Below, in pieces: positions 24,046-34,639 of a stretch of 41,496 nt of DNA. The notes below the pieces were generated by a model. That model ran no database searches. It worked only from the letters and a program-made list of their open reading frames with translations, and was not told the DNA's origin. Each line of letters opens with the position of its first letter. Positions within the stretch are counted from its first letter, which is position 1. The position numbers and the translations under genes are program-made. The DNA lies in NCBI RefSeq assembly GCF_000003605.2, contig NW_003135334.1, positions 349,533 to 391,028 of the forward strand. Reading direction: 5' to 3'. This DNA comes from Saccoglossus kowalevskii (taxonomy: Eukaryota; Hemichordata; Enteropneusta; Harrimaniidae).

Positions 24046-24515
24046 TTTGCATTATAATTTAGCCAATTTTCAGCTTTCTCACTGATATCTCAAAAACCAA
24101 TCATTGGTATGCAGATGCGCTAGGACAATGTGTGGACCAGATTAGCTTTTGGCAGATTTCAATGAAACCTGGTACATAAGTGACCCAGGGTAATCCACAG
24201 ACTTGGTTATTTCTTAGTTTATATTCATGATTATTAAATATCAAAATTTTCTTCATTCATTCATTCAAAATTCATTCGAGGTTGGATTCGGTGCATAGTA
24301 ATTACCAAATTTGCATGATTTAGCCTATTTATAGATGTTCCACAAACATATCTGGAGCTCTTTGGAATAAATTTGCATAAATTAGATTATTTTCTGATAT
24401 CGCATAATTGTTGGTACATAGGTGCTTTTATATTATCCATAGATCTGATAACTTTAGGGTTGAAATCCATGCATATTAAATACCTATTTTGCATAAATAT
24501 GGAATTTTCTGATAT
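24046..24515 (+). repeat. Dispersed GCATATTAATTACC-type repeat, two further units
   Basis: Two consecutive diverged units match 18985-19170. The first carries TTTCAATGAAACCTGGTACA and CCCAGGGTAATCCACAGA. The second carries TTGGTACATAGGTGC, TTATCCATAGATCTGATAAC and GGGTTGAAATCCATGCATAT, then re-enters the unit start with TTAAATACCTATTTTGCATA. This shows the units are joined head to tail. Confidence 0.72.
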
Positions 24516-26063
24516 TTCAATTGCCACTTATCACTGCTACAAAATATTATGATTTCTCAGACTCATAAAAATAAAGTGATTTATACTATCTTAAGTCACC
24601 TTGTATTCATAAATCATTTATGAATTCCAGCAAACTCCAAAGCCATGATAAAATTGGAAAATAAATTGATAAAGCTTCTGCCATAAAAATGCCTGATTGA
24701 GTGATTTATATTTTGTCTGTTATTGATGGCACATAGTTTGAACTTTGTGTCTGCGTGTATTTTACTTTCGATATGATATGATTCACCTTGGGAAGCCCAG
24801 ACTTATATGTCAGTAAAATGCACTCTGAGATCATTCCTGAAGATTTATTGGAGACTTGGGACTGTGATGGGAAATATTTAATTGTCTGAAGTTGAGCAAA
24901 TTGAGGAAGTATAGGTATTACATGTTCAAATTTAAATGATTTTCTCCGTGTCTGATTATTTTGGATTCCAATTTAAATCGTGTGTTGCTTTTGAATAGTA
25001 TTCTGACAGGCGTGAATTCACTAAGATTTATCTCTTACCTACAGTAATTCAGAATCTAGCTGATTCAGAAGTTTCAGGTATTTCGCAAATACTGTATTTG
25101 CTGTTTTAGTTGCACATGTGCTGACATCAATGACAGAGCTGCGTTTATCGTCAAAATTATCCAACATACAATAAATGGTATTTTTGGTGCGCTTCTATTG
25201 GACATGTGCTTCTAATACGTAAGTGTGCATTCATGCCGACAAATGTGTTGCACAATAGTCCTAAAACACTACTACAAAGTAGGAATGATCTCAGATTGCT
25301 ACAAACTGTGGAGGGGAGTAGCTTTATTTTATCATACATCTTCCTAAAGTTTTGGTTTCAAGGTCTGTAATTAAAGAAAATGCAGAAAATGCAAACAGTG
25401 TATCAGGAACCATTATCACTCAATTCTCTGCTTCTCTATTCTTAAAAAATTAAAACTTCACAGATGCTGTGGTATTTCCAGTTCTGCTATTGCGACTGCA
25501 ATATGGGTGGATAGATTAGGCCACAGCAAGTCAACAATCCCTAGCCCTTCTCAAACGAAAGATAAAATTTAATCTCTTAATCCCTATGTTTGTGGAACAT
25601 ACTGTATTGGGATTTCCATCTTTGATTCCTATTTGGCTTAAAGGTACCGATAGGGATATGAACATATGTTAATGACGTTACATTTCACTAAGATAAAAAT
25701 GAATATCCCTTGATGCTGTAAAAGAGCAAAAATAAAACGTAATCAGAGTATTCAGTATTTAAATACTACTATCGAATTCAGAATCTGGAAATATCTGTAT
25801 TTCGATTTTGCTAAATATTAATTTCAGGCATTTTTATTCATTTCAACAGTTATTCTAAGTATTCATCCCCCCTCCCCCCAATACACATTTACTGAGCATC
25901 AGTTTGACCTTATAAAAACAATTATTACGCAGAAGATGCCAGAGTTTCCTGTTCTCACTGTGTACAAATGCCTTACAGGATGCAAACGTAAATCTTGCCG
26001 CTGCATATACCACCTGAGATCTGGATCATTAAAAAAAGGAAGTATCATCGCTATGGTGATGAT
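24516..26063. other. Gene-free spacer
   Basis: No supported exon or repeat copy; minus-strand frames at 25157-25339 and 25899-26093 show no domain. A C-rich tract lies near 25866-25879. Confidence 0.45.
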
Positions 26064-26077
26064 GTTACCATGGTAAC
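26064..26077. promoter_or_regulatory. RFX X-box consensus site (perfect palindrome)
   Basis: GTTACCATGGTAAC is a perfect 14-base palindrome and a full match to GTNRCC-N2-RGYAAC. It is paired with a second full match 94 bases downstream. Confidence 0.4.
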
Positions 26078-26157
26078 TCTTCATCTCCAGCATCTCTATA
26101 CATGCTGCAATGAAACTATCTTCTGATATTGTGCGTGTATTCTTTCATTTCTCAGTT

Positions 26158-26171
26158 GTAACCATAGCAAC
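26158..26171. promoter_or_regulatory. RFX X-box consensus site
   Basis: GTAACCATAGCAAC matches the X-box consensus at every defined position. It lies 94 bases after the site at 26064. No convincing downstream first exon was found on either strand. Confidence 0.4.
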
Positions 26172-26906
26172 AAAACAAAATTATTCTTCATCATACCAAA
26201 GGTATGACTTCACAAAAATGTTCAAGATATTCCCTTCATAATTTCATTAAGTGCATAAAAATTAAGTTCTTGTATTGTCTATGCTATATTTTTTCTCATG
26301 AAAAGTGAGAATTTCTTGTTTCATCTCAACTAATGTATCCCAGGTCATATACTTGCCTATGGTAAAGTTTGTTTCTATTAGAAGTGTTTTTCCAGTATAG
26401 AACTGCATTTAACTACTGAATGTTCATTGTATATTCAATGAGTTCCATGCCATGTATCCAACATGTGTGAATTACATTTCACAGCGTGTGCAGCTACCTC
26501 TAAAACAAATTTCTTTGATTATTTGCAATTACAATATGTTTTTATTTAATGTTGTTGTTCACAAAACCTACATAAAAATATATGGTAATTTTTTGCACAA
26601 AAGTCGAAACACAAGTCAAACGTCATTTTTTGAATCATTTATCATTAGTTCCTAATAATTTTTAACATAGCTTTCGAAAATGTCTATTTTTACACCATTT
26701 TAGGCAGTTTTTTTTCCAACAAAATATTTTGTTCTTAATCAAAAATAAAATCCGAACAGTTGAAATGACATGTGTCAAAATCAATAATTTTATGACACTT
26801 TTGAAAACAAAATTGTGATAAATTTGTTGCACTTATTTCTTAGGTTGAATACCCATGATGCACAATAATAATGTCACATTCACTGTCATTAACTATAGTA
26901 CGCTTT
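26172..26906. other. Gene-free spacer
   Basis: No gene supported. The stretch near 26795-26850 resembles 40480-40540 (TTTTATG-CACT-TTGAA-ACAAAATT), possibly an old shared repeat. Confidence 0.4.
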
Positions 26907-26974
26907 TAATAGAACAATTACTGTCCTACATACATAGCATTAATAGAACAATTACTGTCCTACATACATAGCAT
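26907..26974 (+). repeat. 34-bp perfect tandem duplication
   Basis: A 34-base unit beginning TAATAGAACAATTACTGTCC occurs twice without mismatch (26907-26940 and 26941-26974), so it is probably recent. Confidence 0.97.
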
Positions 26975-28783
26975 AGATTACTTCCTGTCTAGTTCACCTT
27001 CTCATATTTAGCTTGCTTAAAGCTAGCTCAGATTGTTTTGAAAAAAAAATACATTCATTATTTAAATTATTCTGAGTAATCTGCCTAATTTGTAAATACA
27101 TGTATGTGATCAGTGAATAGTACAAAAAAAGTTGAAATTATTGATGGCTATGATGAAAAGGCAGAGCTAGTTACGTGTAAAGCCAGTAGTGATGTTACGC
27201 TTGGACAGCACAGTACCCATGATGTACAATGTGACTCAAATATTAAAACCAAATAAGGAGGTTACATTTATACAAATTAATACTCAGAATCTATATTTAA
27301 TGAGTATCATATTCACATGGTTCATTTGTTCTGTGGTAAAGAACTATGACCTCAAATTTCACTCGTAATAAAATACGATATTTAATTATTTTCTCTCCAT
27401 ATGTGGTTTGAACTATTGAAGGGTTACATGAAATGCCAACATCATGCGTCAATTGGAGCATTATTTGAATACCAATACGGTGTCAACTCTTGCCTAAATA
27501 CTGGATTTAAAACATTAGTTATACTAGCCATTTATTTAGCCAGTCGCAAATAAAATAAATATGAAAATGAGCCGTCAGATTAACTTTATTTGAACCATGG
27601 CTTAATCAAATTGACAGAACTATCTATGTTAAATAGGTTATTTGTATAACATGAAAAAAACAAATATATTGCGGTGATTTCCGTGTATCTTTGTAGTTGG
27701 ATTTGAATTCTTACTTTAATAAAATATAATAGCTGCGTGTTGTGACTGGGCCAATGCGTGCTAAAATGTGTGTGTAATTGATCAGTTTTGATCCCAATAG
27801 AGAGCCAAGATCAAACTCAGCACTAACTGAATTGGCATGTCTGAGCACTCCACGAAAGCTGAAAAAGAGAACTTGATTGTGAGAACATAGCAATTCATGC
27901 AAGTGTAGCTAGCTTGATTGTCTAGAAAACTGTGTTCAGATCCCAAAGTAATATCATAATGGTACTTATATGGAGAGAAGATGAAATTATGGTTTAAGTT
28001 GATAGCTCAAGTATTGAAAGGAAATTAGAAGCAACTGGTTTTGCTGGATGGTACTCTGTGTACGTGTCCACACTGTACAAAACAATGTAGTGGCTTGAAC
28101 TCCAGCGCTTGCCATGAACAAAATAAATGCTGAATGTTGTTGGCATTATGTATTTATATACTACTGGTAGCTAATGTAATCTATTTCAATTTGAAATGCT
28201 ACAAGACCCATGATAGGATAGCTATTCTGCGGATTGTTCTTTGCCATTCTTTGGCACATATTAAAAATAAATGCAACAACAGCAAAGACACATTTTAGGA
28301 CATGTATATCGCCATGCCAACTAACAGATGAACACATGAAAGCTCAATTTTGGCATGACCTAGTGGGTTCCAATAAATGCAACAGTGATAGTTTCTGAAG
28401 GATGATCATTATTCGGCATGTACCAAGATCTAGTATTGTAAATGCTAATTTTGCAATTACTCCAAAATACACATCGGCGGTACATATATCTGTGTGTCGA
28501 CAGATGGCAGGATTAATAGAGATTTGTTTTTCAATACAGATACTGATATGATACCATATGCCCTATAGCTTGTGTCAACAGGCTAAATTGACTGGAATAT
28601 ACCTATTAATGTTTCAGCCATGCAGTTACATTTACGTTGCCATATTCCTTATGCACAATGAAAGTAGATAAAATATGTAATCAACTACATGTAGATAGTG
28701 TGAATTCGATCCCATTGTAATTGTGACATGTGAATTTGTGAACAAATTAATTACATAACTCATTGTTATCCACTATGTAAACT
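26975..28783. other. Gene-free spacer
   Basis: No supported exon, RNA gene or recognised repeat family. Confidence 0.45.
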
Positions 28784-29009
28784 TAACCTTTTTTCACCAC
28801 AAATTCACAAAATAGTCCCGTTTATAGTATGCATTTTCCAGAAGATTGAAACACAAATAGCTAAATTTGTCTGAATAAAAACTGAAAATTAATTCAAATT
28901 TTGTCTGTTGGCCCCAAAATTAGGGTTTATTCCTAGAAATATTGAAGAATGTAAGAAAAAAGTAAAAAAAAAACAATTTAGGCAAGAAGGTCTGGTGGTG
29001 AAAAGGTTG
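28784..29009 (+). mobile_element. Family III MITE copy
   Basis: This 226-bp copy begins TTAACCTTTTTTCACCAC and ends TCTGGTGGTGAAAAGGTTGA. It aligns with 33070-33262 in the same direction and with 17758-17952 in reverse. It contains a T/G-rich insertion (TTCAAATTTTGTCTGTTGGC) not seen in the 33-kb copy. It stops 24 bases before the foldback element. Confidence 0.83.
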
Positions 29010-29040
29010 AATTAAATAAAAATAAAAAGTAACCCTTACA

Positions 29041-29453
29041 AAAGTTTCCTATAGGATTCCTATAAGAATCCTATAGAACAAATTCCTGTAGGATTCCTAT
29101 AATATTTTGACACGTGTTTTCCTATAGGAATCCTATAGGATTTTGTGTCAAAATATTATCGGAATCCTATTGGATTTTGTCCTATAGGAATCCTATATGA
29201 TTTTGTCCTATAGGAATCCTATAGGATTTTGTGTCAAAATATTATAGGAATCCTATAAGATTTTGTCCTATAGGAATCCTATAGGATTTTGTTCTATAGA
29301 AATCCTATAGGATTTTGTCCTATAGAAATCCTATAGGATTTTGTGTCAAAATATTATAGGAATCCTATTGGATTTTGTCCTATAGGATTTTGTATCAAAA
29401 TATTATAGGAATCCTACATGAATTTGTCCTATAGGAATCCTAGATATATTTCC
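29041..29453. repeat. Left arm: TCCTATAGGA palindrome array
   Basis: Twelve exact copies of TCCTATAGGA start at 29047, 29120, 29131, 29180, 29206, 29217, 29266, 29277, 29303, 29329, 29378 and 29427, plus several one-mismatch copies. They are arranged in units of about 26 bp (GGAATCCTATAGGATTTTG plus TCCTATA) interleaved with 34-bp units in which TGTCAAAATATTATA replaces the second half. Confidence 0.95.
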
Positions 29454-30202
29454 TGGAGGTTCCAGCTCTTTTGGGGAAAGAACCCATCAATCACTTACAT
29501 AAATAACATTATAAATTAAAATTAGTTAAACAAGAGTATTTTATTGCTTAACATGTGCCAGACATAAATTTAATACAATTGTAAGAAAAATATAAAAAAA
29601 GATAAAACTATTACTATAAATAATTATATATTGCACAACATTTCTTGAAATGCAATGAAAATATATATATATAAAATGAAGTTGATGACAGTTTGAATAA
29701 TAAATGTAATTTCCTCCACTCATTGTCATTGTTTCTAAGTACTAGAGTTTTTTCATAAAAATTAGTTTATATTACAGAGTAATTCCGAAAAACAAAACAG
29801 TGAACAATCTCAACCAGCAATTACAAACTTTTCAGTCAATCAAGAAATGTACACTGAAATAAAATAAAAGTTTACTGCCTTGGAATAAAATGATGTACAC
29901 TGAGTGATACATAGTATCCAGACAATTTAAAAAATAAATGTATAAAAAGTACAATTACAAAAATACTGGTATGCATATTGTGTTTCTAAAAAAAAAGCAC
30001 AGAACCCTCAATTCAAATTTAATGATTTCTAACATGAGAGAGTCTTCATTTTGGGTCAGAAGGTTCAATTTGTGATAAAGAAATACAAAATAAAATATTG
30101 TCAATGCAGTCTTCTGTGAGATATGTCATTCATAGGATTTGAGTATTGGACCTGTAATACAAAAAAGAATTTGTTTCAAATGTTTCATTAAAATATTCCA
30201 AA
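29454..30202. other. Foldback element interior, left part
   Basis: Very AT-rich, with a short TA run near 29661. The only frame (minus strand, 29541-29729) is a low-complexity chance frame rich in I, Y and F. Confidence 0.5.
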
Positions 30203-30413
30203 TACTGTGAAATACTTTATTTTCACTTGCAATTAATGTTTGCTATTTTCGCTGAAGGGATTATTCAGTGAAAAAAAAGTCTAGCGAATATAACTTTTTT
30301 CCTGTATTTCAAACTCACTCATCAAAAATCAGTGAAAATAATTTCCTCACAAAATACCCAAAAGGCCCTTTCAGCGAAAATTAATTCCAGCTAAAATAAA
30401 GTATTTTACAGTA
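30203..30413 (+). mobile_element. Family I MITE copy nested in the foldback element
   Basis: This 211-bp element has TIRs TACTGTGAAATACTTTATTT and AAATAAAGTATTTTACAGTA (about 24 bases, near-perfect inverted match) and TA at both borders. Its reverse complement aligns throughout with 13255-13466. It is the best-preserved copy and lies inside 29033-32575, so it inserted after that element did, unless it moved with it. Confidence 0.88.
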
Positions 30414-32256
30414 GATAAAAAACTACCATTTACTGTATATGCACTATTAGATGCGTATTCCCAATAGAAGTGCATATAAACCCAACATTGCATTGGCTGT
30501 GTATTAAAATTTACTTATTTTGCCATAGACAAAAATTCTGTATTTTTTATAAGCAAATTCATTACTTAATGGAGCAAATATGCTAAAACAGTAAAATTTG
30601 AAGGTACATATGTGTGTAATGTTTTTAAATACTACATGAATTTCATTGATTTTATTAAATGCATTCCTCTAAATTTGGCTTTCACAAATTTAGTAAAAAA
30701 AATTACTAGTAATATGAAAAAAATGGTAGCATTTAATTATAATTTCCCAAAATTAAAAGTTGTTAGAGAAATCAAAATTGGTTCAACGGGGTAAATATTA
30801 GAATATAATATTGAAATTCACTGCTGTTATGAGTGAATTTCCCCCCAGAAAAAGCCATGCACTGAGTGACCACCAGATGCACACACAAATAACTATTTTG
30901 AAATACCAGCGATACTGATTACTTTTAGAAATAGTGTCCGAGTCCACTAACTCATTAATTCCAACTATTTCAAACTTTTCATAATATGTATAATGAAATA
31001 CATGTATATCTAATGTTTTTGATGGAAAAAATAAATTATAAATACAGTTTACTCCCATCGCACGTACATGAACACTTTGTCTAATGGTAGAGTACTACCT
31101 ACATTCATCGTCAGTCAGACATTCATATGATAACAGCGGTACGCGCAGCATTGAGCCGAGACAACAAAAGTTAAATTATGAAAAATGATCAGAAACCTTG
31201 AAATATTTGTAATTGCAAATGGTTATGTACATCCCAGCCCCATCATGATCACAACTGTCTTTAAATTTAAAGGATAAATGGTATACTTTTGAGGTCAACA
31301 GTCAGCTAGTTAATTAATTCAGTGTTACTAATCCTTAAGTACACAGTCACAGTACCTTTTTGTGTTTGTGTTTTTTGAAGCTAAAAAACACATTAAAAAC
31401 ACCAAGATATACCATAATTATGTTACTCACATGTTCTCTACAAGTTTATAGTCTTCTTGGTCCAAAAATTAGGTAAAATTACATCAGTTTCTCCATATTA
31501 CAAGGTCATTGTGACAGCATGGTCCACAGTCACTGGCACAAACAATGTGTAACTTATAGTGCATGATGGGTAAAACACTCAGAAGGAGGCTGATGGTAGT
31601 ACACCATCTGTGGTCACAGGAAGTTCAGGCTCTGTGTTCAGTAACCTGTCTCTCAATAATTTAATAGTTATAAAATTTCTCAAAACGCTTTACTTATGTT
31701 TTTCTTCTAATCTGCCAAATATGAATTAAAATAAAGCTGATCCCAAGAATATTAAAATCATGGTTATTTGTTCTAAAATTACTCAAATCTTTTTATGAAG
31801 TTTTAACAATTCAGTAAAAACTAGAGACTTTCTGTTTTTGTGTGATAAAAATAGACATTTGGAAAGTTGAAAGGAAAATTAAACTAAACATGGATATTTT
31901 TAATTTTTTACAAATGATTTTTCATCAGTATTTGTTTATATTTTTTTCAAAATGTGCTGACAAAACTTTTAAAAGTCTATAGAAATAACGCATATCAATC
32001 TGATTTTTTTAATAATTTTTTTTTTAAAGTAAAATTTTATTTTAATATATTAATCATTTACTGGGAGTTTTTGAAGATGCAAGATGGATAAAAACAAATA
32101 TAAATGCAATAAAAAAACATGCCGTACAATACAACTTATTGTAATGAGATTGACTAAAGTTCAATTTGAAAAAATGTTGACATCTTATGACAGTATGTAA
32201 TATTTTTGTAGGGGAGTGATATGAATCTAGGTAACTTACTCTACATGTAGAAATAT
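30414..32256. other. Foldback element interior, right part
   Basis: Mostly AT-rich and non-coding. A GC-richer patch at about 31525-31665 stands out. On the minus strand it has an open frame from 31689 down to a TGA at 31579-31581, including RDRLLNTEPELPVTTDG. It may be a captured fragment or chance. The minus-strand frame 30798-31058 has no motif. Confidence 0.4.
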
Positions 32257-32575
32257 CCAGTCCTATAGGACTGGCAGTGTAAAGTCCTATAGGAATTGTA
32301 TAGTCCTATAGGACTTATGATCTCACACACCAGTCCTATAGGACTGGCAGTGTAAAGGCCTATAGGAATTATATAGTCCTATAGGACTTATGATCTCACA
32401 CACCAGTCCTATAGGATTGGCAGTGTAAAGTCCTATAGGACTTGTTGATTCCTATAGGAATTTACATAAAATCCTACAGGACTATACATGTCCTATAGGA
32501 TTTCATGAAAAGTCCTATAGGATTTTTTAGAATCCTATAAGATTTTAAAAATCCTATAGGAAACTTTTGTAAGGG
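32257..32575. repeat. Right arm: TCCTATAGGA palindrome array
   Basis: Eleven exact TCCTATAGGA copies start at 32261, 32285, 32304, 32334, 32377, 32407, 32431, 32450, 32491, 32513 and 32552. The inner part is a 73-bp tandem unit (starts 32261, 32334, 32407) containing GGCAGTGTAAAG and TTATGATCTCACACAC. In the first two units the palindrome extends to the perfect 18-base CCAGTCCTATAGGACTGG. Confidence 0.95.
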
Positions 32576-32584
32576 AAAAATTAA

Positions 32585-33069
32585 TGGTTTTACAGTATTT
32601 ATTTAGTGCCAGTGTATTTGTATAGCATTGATCATTTCAGTTTATCATCATTTAACTTTTTCTATAGCTAGCAGCTAGTTTGACAATTGTGTGTTTCTAG
32701 AATTTTCAAATACATTTTATACACAGAAATTCCTGTCACTTGATTTCTTTTCTGCCTAAATTCACATATTACAATAAACTTCCTATAGATGACAATGGAA
32801 AAGTACAAGTACACAAAATAAAACAAATAACAAATGGTTTGTCTAGTTTTTGAAATAAATTAGCTAATAAATAGTATCATTGTGCGAGTTAGTTGCCAAC
32901 GTGAACCCTATTCAACCATACTGATGATATTGGATCAGTTTACCCAGCTGCTGTGATATTTCAAAACATGTTGGTTATTAGCTTATTAGGGCTATTGGTT
33001 ATTAGGGTTTAGGTATCCAATACAAGTTTAGCTGTCATTTTGATTCTTAAATATGTTATTTGAATTTGT
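32585..33069. other. Gene-free spacer
   Basis: AT-rich sequence between the foldback element and the next family III MITE. A short near-duplication, TTGGTTATTAGC and TTGGTTATTAGG, lies near 32970-33008. Confidence 0.5.
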
Positions 33070-33262
33070 CATCCACCACTTCTCTGACATCACAAATTCA
33101 CAAAATGGTCTTGTTTATAGTCTACACTTTCCTTTAGAAGATTGGGACAAAAATAGCCAAATTTTTTGAGTAAAACCGAAAATTAGGGTTCATTCACAGA
33201 AATATTGAAGAATATAAGAAAAAAAGTGCAGAAAGTAAGAAAGTCTTGTGTTGAAAAGGTTA
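33070..33262 (+). mobile_element. Family III MITE copy
   Basis: It aligns with 28784-29009 in the same orientation. Shared words are CACAAATTCACAAAAT, GTTTATAGT, AGAAGATTG and GAAATATTGAAGAAT, and the copy ends TTGAAAAGGTTA. The left end is decayed (CCACCACTTC). Confidence 0.78.
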
Positions 33263-34639
33263 ATTCCCAGTAACGCTTAAAGTACTTGCATGACAGCTTA
33301 CACAAAATACAGATAATTCAGATGAGTGATGTGTCCGTATAGATTACCTTACTGATCAGACAACATAGTGTTTATAATGAAGTTGAAACCTCTAATGATA
33401 CAAATCAAACTGATAATCTTGTCAGATTATTTATAAATGGAAACTAGCACAATACAATAAATCCGATTAAACTTAATCTGTCACTAATGATCTACTGCTC
33501 TCCTGGCAATTTTAAATCTTACTGTGTTAATAAACACCTACCCTCACTGTGTATTATTCTGAATGCCATTGTATGCTCATGAAATAAGCATTAAAAATGA
33601 CAACTGCCTCGTCTTTGAAAAGTGCAGTTTATTTTAATAGTGCACATTCAGACTAAATCAGAATTGAAGGTTTTAAAGAGTATTTAGATTCATTTGGTCA
33701 ATCCATCATCGCTTTCACTTAATAAAATTTGTCACTTCAAATGTCAAGCATTGTCATTTTGTTTTACAGTCTGAAAACAGTTCTCATTTTTCCGTCTTCC
33801 CTGTTGAGCCTTCATAAGCTGCACCGGATAATCTTATGCATATTAACATAGGCTTATGTGTCAGCTTCTGGATAATATGTATGATAGATAGTACAAATCC
33901 GCAGAACGGCAATTTTTTTTTTTTTTTCCCATATTTAGTGTCTGATGCAATTGATCATCAGAACAACTCTGGTGTAAATTTTATAATATTGTTCGTACAT
34001 ATGAGTATGTTACAACCAAGCAGCACATCTAGAACCCATACAGAGCCCATACAGATCTATTTACCAACCTAAACTGAAAATATGAGCACCTACACCTGCT
34101 TTGAACTGAATTATTAAATACATGATATGATACTTTCAAACGAATATATTATAGCTGAGACCAATTTTCAATTTCTCTAACACAATTTATACTAGCACAA
34201 TTTTGCACCATATCAGTATAAATTAAATTAATAAAACCGTTTGTATATATTGTATTTTCTGCTTCATTTCATTCATTAATATACAAATCGTGTCATATGA
34301 TGTATATACTTGATTTTAGTAAGAATTACTGTGTATACATGTACAGTGTATACTTAAGTGAATCTGTGTAGTTATAATTAACCTTCATGTGGCCTCTGTA
34401 ATGAGAATCGCACATCGTTTTTTTTTAAGGAATTCAACCGTGTCTAGATATTCCCTGTGCATGCCGCCTTAGATGTCATCACACTTACAATAAGCTCAAT
34501 GTGCAGACAGTCTCCCTCATCTAAACCTATTAGTCTTCATCCAAAAACTGCATCTATTAAGTTAACTATCTATCCCTCTGTCTGCACATGTGTTTTTGTG
34601 GACCAACGTAATTTTTATGGGTATACATTTATGCTTGGA
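33263..34639. other. Gene-free spacer
   Basis: No supported exon. There is a T-run at about 33912-33926. Frames at 33836-34072 and 34457-34654 show no domain. Confidence 0.45.

Larger units (their letters stand above)
29033..32575. mobile_element. 3.5-kb foldback-like TIR element with palindrome-array arms
   Basis: The two ends share a perfect 26-base inverted repeat starting CCCTTACAAAAGTTTCCTAT (29033-29058 and 32550-32575). Each end continues into an array of the palindrome TCCTATAGGA: left arm 29033-29453, right arm 32257-32575. Flanks AAAAAGTAA (29024-29032) and AAAAATTAA (32576-32584) match at 8 of 9 positions, suggesting a 9-base target duplication, as in Mutator-like or Drosophila FB-type foldback elements. 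The 2.8-kb interior has no transposase-like frame, so the element is presumably non-autonomous. It carries a family I MITE at 30203-30413. Superfamily assignment is inference; the TIR and arrays are directly seen. Confidence 0.85.

Noticed and set aside
29041-32575. CRISPR array from the regularly repeated TCCTATAGGA words
   Set aside because: The DNA is eukaryotic, the repeats are short palindromes with repetitive rather than unique spacers, and the arrays are the inverted arms of a TIR element.
28784-33262. The two family III copies as long direct terminal repeats of one element
   Set aside because: The copies have their own inverted ends, lie at unequal distances from the foldback termini, and a third copy occurs alone at 17758-17952.
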